Assembly (NCBI GenBank): GCA_029582265.1
Contig: CM055816.1
Location: 94,452,809 to 94,516,808 of the forward strand
Direction: 5' to 3'
DNA length: 64,000 nt
Source of the DNA: Zoroaster sp. YZ-2022
Lineage: Eukaryota > Echinodermata > Asteroidea > Forcipulatida > Zoroasteridae
Shown here: positions 49,501 to 61,500 of the stretch, in pieces
How the letters are laid out: every line of letters starts with the position of its first letter
Numbering within the stretch: the first letter of the stretch is position 1
Made by a program: the position numbers and the translations under genes
Notes under the pieces: generated by a model
Database searches by the model: none
Seen by the model: the letters and a program-made list of their open reading frames with translations, nothing else
Told to the model about the DNA's origin: nothing

Positions 49501-52500
49501 GATAATATCTAATGATACGATATTCCAAAAATTATCGGCTAAATCGGTTATGGTTTTGAAGATATCAAAATATCACCATATTAATGATATTCCAAAAATA
49601 TAGCCCATATCAAATTTTTAGGGAAAATATCGCCGGATTGATAGGTATCCAATTACCCGTAAACGACTTTTTAAAATTCATTATCAGCTGTGGGATGGTG
49701 GGAGGGGCTGTAGCCATTTATGGCCATTCTGGTGAGTTAGTTTTTTATGAAGTGTTTGTTGCACTGAGCGGGAAAAAAGAAGTCAGCTCGTTTTAGAGAT
49801 CATGTAGATAACTTCCCTGTAAAACTTGCATGTAAAAGTAGTTATTTCCGGTGTCCAATGTCTTCAATGTACGATACATTTTTTTCATATTATTTTCAAA
49901 AATTCCGCGTATTGAGACGATAATATCGTATATTGCTGATATTACGGCCGTTAATTATCGACGATCAAAAAATTCAATATCGTGGGTGCATGCACATTTA
50001 GTGTTTGAGGGGCTCAAAAATGAATGATTTTATAAAACCGTGGTTTTATTTTTGAAAACCGAATTTGGCGATATTTCAGTTTAGTAAAAATCCCTCGATT
50101 TGGTGTCTGTTAAAAACGTGACTACTCGGTTTTACCAAAAAACAGCCCAAGCCTAATCAGAACCTAAGTCTGAAACCATCTTCAGCGGGAAAGATAGAGT
50201 AACTCACCAACATTATAACACTAGCTGGTGTGACAAATGCCCAAATGAAACCATCTTCAGTGGGAAAGATAGAGTAACTCACCACCATTATAACACTAGC
50301 TGGTGTGACAAATGCCCAAATGAAACCATCTTCAGTGGGAAAGATAGAGTAACTCACCAACACTAGCCGGTGTGACAAATGCCCAAATGAAACCACCTTC
50401 AGTGGCAAAGATACAGTAACTCACCAACATTATAACACTAGCTGGTGTGACAAATGCCCAAATGAAACCATCTTCAGTGGGAAAGACAGAGTAACTCACC
50501 AACATTATAACACTAGCTGTGTGACAAATGCCCAAATGAAACCATCTTCAGCGGGAAAGATAGAGTAACTCACCAACATTGTAACACAAGCCGGTGTGGC
50601 AAATGCCCAAATGAAACCATCTTCAGTGGCAAAGATAGAGTAACTCACCAACATTATAACACTAGCTGGTGTGACAAATGCCCAAATGAAACCATCTTCA
50701 GTGGCAAAGATAAAGTAACTCACCAACATTATAACACAAGCCGGTGTGACAAATGCCCAAATGAAACCATCTTCAGTGGGAAAGATAGAGTAACTCACAA
50801 ACATTATAACACAAGCTGGTGTGACAAATGCCCAAATGAAACCATCTTCAGTGGCAAAGATAGAGTAACTCACCAACATTATAACACAAGCTGGTGTGAC
50901 AAATGCCCAAATGAAACCATCTTCAGTGGCAAAGATAGAGTAACTCACCAACATTATAACACAAGCTGGTGTGACAGATGCCCAAATGAAACCATCTTCA
51001 GCAGGAAAGATAGAGTAACTCACCAACATTATAACACAAGCCGGTGTGACAAATGCCCAAATGAAACCACCTTCAGCGGGATTCAACCAACATCTATGAA
51101 CAAAACAAATTATTCATCACATCAGTTTTGATTAACACAAAGATAAACCACAAATATATGCAATCTCAAATACAATGTTAAAGTCACTGTAATTCTCACA
51201 GTTTTACATAAAACTTACTTATATATTGTAATGTTGAAGATGGTATTATTTTTGTCTCAGCTGAAATATATTTGTCTCAGGTGATACCATTTTAATTTAT
51301 TTACAAGTGGGGGGCAGCCTTTGAATTTACGCTTCCCCCATCAGAGGATTTGCACATACATGTACATACTCACATGTAACTCCAGTGAAAAGGGAGGGGA
51401 AAGCTTCACCCCCTATCAACCCTTAGGCTATGCTGCTGCCCCCATCAAAGGCTTTACACATGTACGGTGTATGTGTTTACTTACATGTAACTCCAGTGGG
51501 GGGGTAGCCACGCCCCCTATCAACCCTTTGGCTATGCTAGTGCCCCCATCAAAGGCTTTACACATGTACAGTGTACGTGCTCACTTACATGTAACTCCAG
51601 TGGGGGGTAGCCACGCCCCCTGTCAACCCTTTGGCTATGCTAGTGCCCCCATCAAAGGCTTTACACATGTACGGTGTATACGTGCTCACTTACATGTAAC
51701 TCCAGTCGGGGGGTAGCCACACCCCCTGGCAACCCTTTGGCTATGCTACTGCCCCCATCAAAGGCTTTACACATGTACGGTGTATGTGTTCACTTACATG
51801 TAACTCCAGTGGGGGGGTAGCCACACCCCCTGGCAACCCTTTGGCTATGCTACTGCCCCCATCAAAGGCTTTACACATGTACGGTGTATGTGTTCACTTA
51901 CATGTAACTCCAGAAATGTATCTACAAAATCAAACCCCTTACACCAAACCCTGGAGACAGGTGTGATAAGAAGTATACTATACAATGTATTATGAATCAA
52001 CATGGAATGAAAAATATATGTAAAAGGCAATCACTGAAGTGTCAGCTCAAAACACGTTTGATTTTAAACATTGTGAAAATATATCCACATCTTCAGATAT
52101 AATTCACAATGGATTGTAATTACTTATAAAATGGAAGGATAAATACTGTGTGTACCACCATCAACAATTGTATATTTGATTTGTATTTCAATTCTTGACA
52201 GAATTAAATGTCACCTTTCCCTTTAAGCTAATACAAACGATTGGTAAATTATCTGTAAATGCATCCCTTTATTTAGGCTCAGGTTTCTGTTTTTTTACTG
52301 CTATGAAACAATGTCTAATTACAGCCAAACTTACTGGATTGATTAGAATTCTGCCAAGCTGCATTATAAATGACTTGTTCACATTGGGGTATGTACGTAT
52401 GCCTGATTGGGGTATGTACGTATGCCTGATTGGGGTATGTACATGTACGTATGCCTGATTGGGGTATGTACGTATGCCTGATTGGGGTATGTACGTATGC

Positions 52501-55500
52501 CTGATTGGGGTATGTACATGTACGTATGCCTGATTGGGGTATGTACATGTACGTATGCCTGATTGGGGTATGTACGTATGCCTGATTGGGGTATGTACAT
52601 GTACGTATGCCTGATTGGGGTATGTACGTATGCCTGATTGGGGTATGTACGTATGCCTGATTGGGGTATGTATGTACATGTATGCCTGATTGGGGTATGT
52701 ACATGTACGTATGCCTGATTGGGGTATGTACGTATGCCTGATTGGGGGATGTACGTATGCCTGATTGGGGTATGTACATGTACGTATGCCTGATTGGGTA
52801 TGCATGCATACGTATGCCTGATTGGGGTATGTACGATGCCTGATTGGGGTATGTACGTATGCCTGATTGGGGTATGTAATGTATGCCTGATTGGGGTATG
52901 TATGCGTATGCCTGATTGGGGTATGTAACGTATGCCTGATTGGGGTATGCATGTACATCGATGCCTGATTGGGGTATGTACGTATGCCTGATTGGGGATG
53001 TACGTATGCCTGATTGGGGTATGTACGTATCGTATGCCTGATTGGGGTATGTACGTATGCCTGATTGGGGTATGCGTACATGGCGCCTGATTGGGGTATG
53101 TACGTATGCCTGATTGGGGTATGCACGTATGCCTGATTGGGTATGTCGTATGCCTGATTGGGGTATGTACACGTATGCCTGATTGGGGTATGTACGTATG
53201 CCTGATTGGGTATGTCATGTATGCCTGATTGGGGTATGCACGTATGCCTGATTGGGGTATGTACGTATGCCTGATTGGGGTATGTACGTATGATGCCTGA
53301 TTGGGGTATGTACGTATGCCTGATTGGGGTATCGTATGCCTGATTGGGGTATGCACGATGCCTGATTGGGGTATGTACGTATGCCTGATTGGGGTATGCA
53401 CGTATGCCTGATTGGGGTAGCATGTACGTATGCCTGATTGGGTATATGCGGTACGTATGCCTGATTGGGGTATGCGTAATGCCTGATTGGGGTATGCCGA
53501 TCAGGCACGTGCATGCCTGATTGGGGTATGTACGTATGCCTGATTGGGGTATGCGTACGTATGCCTGATTGGGGCGTATGTGATGTATATGTATGCCTGA
53601 TTGGGTATGTACATGCGCATGCCTGATTGGGGTATGCACATGTACGACAGCCTGATTGGGGTATGTACGTATGCCTGATTGGGGTATGTACGTATGCCTG
53701 ATTGGGGTATGTACGCATGCCTGATTGGGGCGTACGTATGCCTGATTGGGGTATGCATTATGCCTGATTGGGGTATGTACGTATGCCTGATTGGGGTATG
53801 TACGTATGCCTGATTGGGGTATGTACGTATGCCTGATTGGGGTATGTACGTATGCCTGATTGGGGTATGTACGTATGCCTGATTGGGGTATGTACGTATG
53901 CCTGATTGGGGTATGTACATGTACGTATGCCTGATTGGGGTATGTACGTATGCCTGATTGGGGTATGTACGTATGCCTGATTGGGGTATGTACGTATGCC
54001 TGATTGGGGTATGTACGTATGCCTGATTGGGGCATGTACATGCGCCTGATTGGGGTATGTCACGTATGCCTGATTGGGGTATGCACGTATGCCTGATATG
54101 GGTATGTCGTATGATGCCTGATTGGGGTATGTCGTATGCCTGATTGGGGTATATGCGTATGCCTGATTGGGGTATGTACGTGTGCCTGATTGGGGTATGT
54201 ACGTATGCCTGATTGGGGTATGTACGCATGCCTGATTGGGGTATGTACGATGTCGATTGGGTACAAATGATGCCTGATTGGGGTATGCACGTATGCCGGA
54301 TTGGGGGTATGTACGTATGCCTGATTGGGGCATGTACGTATGCCTGATTGGGGCATGTACGTATGCCTGATTGGGGTATGTATATGTACGTATGCCTGAT
54401 TGGGGCATGCACGCGCCCTGATTGGGGTATGTACGTATGCCTGATTGGGGTATGCGTATGCCCTGATTGGGGCATGCTCACGCATGCCTGATTGGGCATG
54501 TCGTATGCCTCGATTGGGGCATGTAATGCATGCCTGATTGGGGTATGCACGTATGCCTGATTGGGGCATGTCATTATGCCTGATTGGGGTACGTATGCCT
54601 GATCAGGCATGCACGTATGCCTGATTGGGGTATGTACGTATGCCTGATTGGGTATGTACGTATGCCTGATTGGGGTATGTCATTATGCCTGATTGGGGCT
54701 ATGTACGTATGCCTGATTGGGGTATGCGTATGCCTGATTGGGGGTATGTGCGTATGCCTGATTGGGGTATATGCGTATGCCTGATTGGGGTATGCGTATG
54801 CCTGATTGGGGTATGTATATGCGTATGCCTGATTGGGGCATGTACGTATGCCTGATTGGGGTATGTATGCGTTATGCCTGATTGGGGCATGCACGTATGC
54901 CTGATTGGGGTATGTATGCGTATGCCTGATTGGGGTATGTATCGTATGCCTGATTGGGGAATATACGTATGCCTGATTGGGGCATGTACGTATGCCTGAT
55001 TGGGGTATGTACGTATGCCTGATTGGGGGATGTATGTCGCATTATGCCTGATTGGGGTATGTACGTATGCCTGATTGGGGTATGTACGTATGCCTGATTG
55101 GGGTATGTATATGTACGTATGCCTGATTGGGGTATGTACGTATGCCTGATTGGGGTATGTACGTATGCCTGATTGGGGCATGTACGTATGCCTGATTGGG
55201 GCATGTACGTATGCCTGATTGGGGCATGTACGTATGCCTGATTGGGGTATGTACGTATGCCTGATTGGGGCATGTACGTATGCCTGATTGGGGCATGTAC
55301 GTATGCCTGATTGGGGCACAATGTATGCCTGATTGGGGTATGTACGATGCCTGATTGGGGTATGTAACGTATGCCTGATTGGGGTATGTACGATGCCTGA
55401 TTGGGGTATGCGTATGCCTGATTGGGGCATGTCACGAGCGCCTGATTGGGGCATGTACGTATGCCTGATTGGGGCATGTACGTATGCCTGATTGGGGTAT

Positions 55501-58500
55501 GTACGTATGCCTGATTGGGGTATGTACGTATGCCTGATTGGGGTATGTACGTATGCCTGATTGGGGTATGTACGTATGCCTGATTGGGGTATGTACGTAT
55601 GCCTGATTGGGGTATGTACGTATGCCTGATTGGGGTATGTACGTATGCCTGATTGGGGTATGTACGTATGCCTGATTTGTAAGGCCTCTCTTACCCACCA
55701 TTCTTTGTTTATGGGAAATTTTTATCTGGGGTGTGTTTTCGCGACCGTAACGAGAAAAGTTTCGGTTATTGGTTAAGCATTTTCGCGAGTTTGTTTATGC
55801 CACAATGATGTCATTGTTCTGACCAAAAATGAACCAAAGTTTGTGATCGGTTAAACTTGGTTTCAAGATGGCGGATTGTAAAAAGTAACGAAAGTTTTGT
55901 TAATTATTTGTTAAAACATGATGGAATGATTGTTCGTATACCAGTATATCTTTCAAGTGCAACACTCGAAAACTATTTAGAAGCCACAAAATGTGAACTT
56001 GCTCATATTCATCTGAGAACTCAGTAAAAGAACACAACAAGCCCTGAACTATCAGCCCTCAAAAGTCTGAGGAACAACCCTGAAATCGTGATTAAACCAT
56101 ACGATAAAGGAAGAGGTATTTGCATTATGAACTGCTCCGACTACATATTGTACAGGTTGGATACAAACACCTTGAATCAGAGCACTACACCGCACTCGAT
56201 CAAGATATCACACAATAAACCATCCTGTTAGGTCATAATGTCCTAACCGAAATGCGAAATAATAACCACATCGACAAGCACACTCTGGCATATCTCAATC
56301 CAAGCCCACAGGCATGTCACATTCCAACAATGTGTTTTCTACCGAAAATTCACAAAACTCCGCCAACAGGCACACCCTTTGTTGGAAGACCAATTATAAG
56401 TGGATGTTCAAGTCCAACCGCCAAAATCTCAGAATTTGTAGATCATTTTCTACTCCCAATAGTAACCGCCCAAGCTATATATGTCCGCGACACAGCAAAC
56501 ATACTGTGGAAACTTGAAGGAATAACATTCCCAGAAAATATGCTTATCTCAAGTATTGATGTTGTTTCAAGGTACACAAATATCTGCCAAACCGAGGCAA
56601 TAAACTGTGAATGTAATCCCCTCGTACAAACCAACCATCCATATGTCATCAACAAACCACCATCCAAATGCATCCGAAAACTTCTGGAACTCATACTCAA
56701 CAGAAACTGTTTCCAATTTGGAAATAAATTCTACCTCGAGAAAATCGGCTGTGCAATGGGCTCAACAGCCTGTCCAGAAATTTGTGACATAACACTACAC
56801 GATCTCGAAAACAAAATCCTACAACGGGCTGATCATATCCTAACATAGTGATACTATAGAGATGACGTACTAGTAAATAGTAAAAATGCATTCAGATTTT
56901 TCGTATTTATTGCAATGTGGAATTTACTCCAGAGGACAAATAATTTGATTAAACATGACTTACACTACAGTTATTCCACTTGGCAGCTGCTGAAATGCCT
57001 ACAATCACCACAGGAAAACCTGAAATATACAAGAGATATTTGTGTTAATAGATAACAAAATGTCACTTTGTTTATACTGAATATTACATAAGTTTATATT
57101 CAAGTTCTCAAATCTCAAGTCCGACTCTGAGTATTTCCAAGTAGTGTTGAGTCCAATCTGCAGCTTGAGTCATGAGTGTCATGAGTCATAAGGTCAAGTC
57201 TAAGTTTGAGTCATGAATCCTTTAACAATTTATTTTAAGGCAAGAATACCAAATAATAAACTCAAACGTCCAATATTTCATTTTTTCTCCACGGTGATTC
57301 TGCCCAGATTTACATTTATAGGGTCTTGTAATGTATGGTCACTTTTTACTATAATTAACCATAACATCCGAACTACCCTCAAGCGCAACGGTTACAATCC
57401 CAGCAAGATCAACACAGCGAAGCCGGTTCCAAACCCAGAACGCAAGGTAAGTGATCTAACCCTGTCTGCCTGTCTCCCCTATCTAGGTTCGACGTCACAC
57501 AAACTCCAACGCATCCTCCGACGAGCAGGCATCGAAGTGTACCACTCAGCCCCCAGCAAACTCCAAGGACTTCAACACACCCACAAGGACAAACCGGACC
57601 CAAGCAACAGAGCCGGAGTCTACCGGATCCCTTGTGAGTGCGGAAAGGTGTACATCGGCGAAACAGGACGGAATCTCCCCATCAGACTGAAGGAACACCG
57701 AGCGCACGTCAGAGAGGAGATTTCGAAAAGTCAGCCATCATCAAGCACTCGCACATCAAGGACCACCAAATCGACTGGCAGGCAGCCCAACTCATAACAC
57801 CCATCAACACTTGGCACCCCAGATGCATCAGAGAGGCCATCGAGATCGTTTAACACAACACTGTACCACAGGACACATCGGTGTACATCATCAGACATTT
57901 GGCGACCACTACTACAGACAGAAGGATCTTCTATATCCAAAGTCCATAACCCACCCCAGACTGAAGGATCTCCTATATCCTAAGTCAACCACCCTCCTCC
58001 CCCAGTGCTTGTTTACAAATGATTCGGTTCAGTGAGCACACACTCCTTCCCCCAACTCCTAGGATCCACAGTTCCCGCCTGCACACCTCAACGAACTAAT
58101 CCTCCAGCATCCTGTCATCGCGTAATCCTCTAGCCTACTTAAGCAGCACCATTTTCCAGAGTCCGGCATTCTCCTGAGGACGATCAGAGCATACTGATCA
58201 AAACGTCGAGTTGTACCTCCAGTTCTTTTCAGAACTAATTACTACTCAATTGAGCATTTCACATGGTGTCACCGCAATTAGTCTTACTTATCCTCCTCAC
58301 CATGCAAAGCTACAAGTTTTACATAACCATAACTACCCCAAATCCTCCAAAATCCTACTCCTGGTTTTGCCTGATTTTGATGGATTTAGTACTCCACAGT
58401 ACCAGTGAAAAGTGCATGTAGCCATGTGTACCAAATCCATCAAACTCCAACAGTTGCTTTTGTTGGATTCAAGACTGTGTATAGCCAAACCATGGATGCT

Positions 58501-61500
58501 TTGCATTTGCTACTGTCCAGCAATTGGGTACATATGTACCTTTTTTCTACATTTTGATAGATTTTGGCATATTTGGGATGGTTTCCAAAATACCTAGGGT
58601 TAAAATATTTCAAATTGTTACTTTTGCCCTTCACAAAAATGGGAGGGGGACTAACTATATTTTGTACATGGCAAGCTATATAACTGGGAGATACTTTATA
58701 CATGCCAAAGGAAATAAAAGTGTGACGGATGAATGAAATGAAATAACATACCCCATCCAAAGGAACAGTAGAACTTAGCCATTTGTTTCTCACTGCCATA
58801 AACTGTAACGATGAGTCAATATAGATGGATGCCTTCTACATTGTACCTACATGTACATCCAAGAAAATACCAGCAGGTATAAATATTGCAGCAACATTGT
58901 AATTATCTGACATGATATACAAAAGAGATTTAGCAAGAGTAAACTATGTGTCTAAGGATGGGTGTGTGTGGAGAGATTTAGCAAGAGTAAACTATGTGTC
59001 TAAGGATGGGTGTCTGTGGAGAGATTTAGCAAGAGTAAACTATGTGTCTGAGGATGGGTGTCTGTAGAGAGATTTAGCAAGAGTAAACCATGTGTCTAAG
59101 GATGGGTGTCTGTAGAGAGATTTAGCAAGAGTAAACCATCTGTAATTTCATGATCAGACCACAGGCGTGATTCCTCCCCCACTTTTGAACCTTTACTAAC
59201 TGGCTGCCAGCGCTCACTGGTTTAGATTTGCCTACCCCCACTTTCAAAATCAGTTCGCCGCCATATTATGCATGGTTTTAAAAAAAGGAGGGCCACATTG
59301 CCACTCTCTTTATTCTTGAATCAATGATTTTTCCCCATTGTTCAAAATTCCTGGCTCCTCCTGTGGCTACAGGATTATAAGATTGAGATACGACAACTTA
59401 CTTGATTCATAGTTTCCCAGCTTGCATTGCCATTCCAACTAAATAGCTCAGTAGTGATATTAATGGCCAACTATCAAAATAAATCCATATTAAAAACAAG
59501 AAGTTAAAAATAAATGAACAGTGCTGAAGATACGAAGGGAAAATGGAGGGAGAAATAGGCTTGGGCGATAACACGATAATATTGAATATCGCAATATATT
59601 TTTTTATTGGATTATAATATCGAGAACTTTTCAAATTATCGAGGTATCGGTAAATTGCGGTGAAAAAATATATCATAAAGAAAAAAAAATATATTGCAAT
59701 TAAAAAAAAATCCTTGATTGTTCAGTCGGGTCAGAAATTTCATGGAAAATAACTTTCAGCTTTCGAAAGTAAGAAACAAAATTGAACTACTTCTGTGGTA
59801 AGCCAACTATCAGATCACAAAGGAGCCGTCTGACCAGGCATTGTTTAAAATTCACCGATTAACCCTAACTCCCTAGGCCCATTTGCTTACACATAACCTG
59901 AATCCTCCAAAATCCTTCAGTAGTAAAGCAAGCACATGACATGTATGCACACGTGTTTATAATCTGTGATACATGTACATGGACAGGGACCCTCTTTGCA
60001 TGCATGGAGCAATAAACAGTGTCCACTGACCCAAGCACTGACCTTGTAATCACTACAACAAACATGGATGTACGTGTACCATGGAAAGGTATGCCTAATA
60101 ACCTCAATCCTCCAAAATCCTTCACTTTAGCAAAGAGGATTTGGGAAGGTTAGGGTTAAGGGTTGTGTGAGTACATTATACAGTGCAACAAGACCATGCC
60201 TCCATGAATTTTGCTGTAAAGTGAAATAGCTTACCAATTCCCAATCACTGGGATATTATTGAAAATCAAGATATATGTTCGAGGATATATTGTGGATGAA
60301 AATAAATTGATATCGCCCAAGCCTAGGGAGAAAACAATGAAAAAGAGGAAGATTTAGGGGACAGATGGGATAGACAGATGAGATGAAGAGATGGGATGAA
60401 GAGATGGGATGAAGAGATGGGATGAAGAGGTGGGATGAAGAGGTGGGATGAAGAGGTGGGATGAAGAGGTGGGATGAAGAGGTGGGATGAAGAGGTGGGA
60501 TGAAGAGGTGGGATGAAGAGGTGGGATGAAGAGGTGGGATGAAGAGGTGGGATGAAGAGGTGGGATGAAGAGGTGGGATGAAGAGGTGGGATGAAGAGGT
60601 GGGATGAAGAGGTGGGATGAAGAGGTGGGATGAAGAGGTGGGATGAAGAGGTGGGATGAAGAGATGGTGATGGGGCGTAATAGTGATGGGGGAAATGGTG
60701 ATGGGACAAGATGGTGAAAGGATAATGATTTTGAGGTGTTTTTCAGATGGGCTATACATGTACACGTACTTCTTTGGGGTGTTATGGTCAGGGGCCTTGT
60801 GGCAATTCGGTATAATGACTGGAAAGCATTAGACATACCTGCATAGAGGGTGCAGCTTCTTTTGTGGTAATGTCATGTGTCAGTCCTTCCAAACAGCATC
60901 TGTTCAGCCATTGCTTCTAAGGAAATCAAAACGCTTTGAGATAGAATGTGAGTATGAAAGGTTGGTATAGGGTTAGAGGTACTGGTGTATAGATTATGAT
61001 CATCTGAGTAGAGGTTACACACAAGTTCATCACATAGGCTTCGTTGCACGGGCTGAGCAGAATCCTGTAATAAACAAAATAAATTACATCTGATTACTTT
61101 ATATCATTCATAAATGACCCAGACAATTTAGACCACAAGGGTACAGCTATATATGTTTAAAGAGGAACTCTATGCAAATATCAATAACTGACCTTTCTCC
61201 ATTTTTAGAGAGGTTATGTCATACAGAAAATAAACAACATAAGTTTTATTAATTAAACCCACTTGAGGTGAAATATTAAACACCTTTTGTCTTGAATTCA
61301 GAATAGCAAAATATACGCTGTTGAAAAACAAATGGCCTCTCTTACAATGTACATGTACACAGCAGCATTAGCCATAGATGCTCATCTCTGGTGTGATAAC
61401 CGGCTAATCCCTTGTGATGAGTACCAATCTCTCTCAATTTTTCTATTATCAGGGTGAATGTTGATAATGATAATAATAATAATAATGTGGACTTATATAG

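Noticed and set aside
52269..55701. Open frames of up to 590 codons, Ile/Pro/His/Thr/Tyr-rich
   Set aside because: They are translations of the 23-bp satellite. All three minus frames cycle through the same words.
58330..58640. Possible exon after a TTTTAACCCTAG acceptor (about 58603, minus)
   Set aside because: Open for 18 codons but made of AAAATC/CCATC-type repeated words, and it does not fix the downstream phase.
60256..60836. His/Pro/Ser-rich frames of 128-169 codons
   Set aside because: Translation of the 13-bp repeat in three frames.
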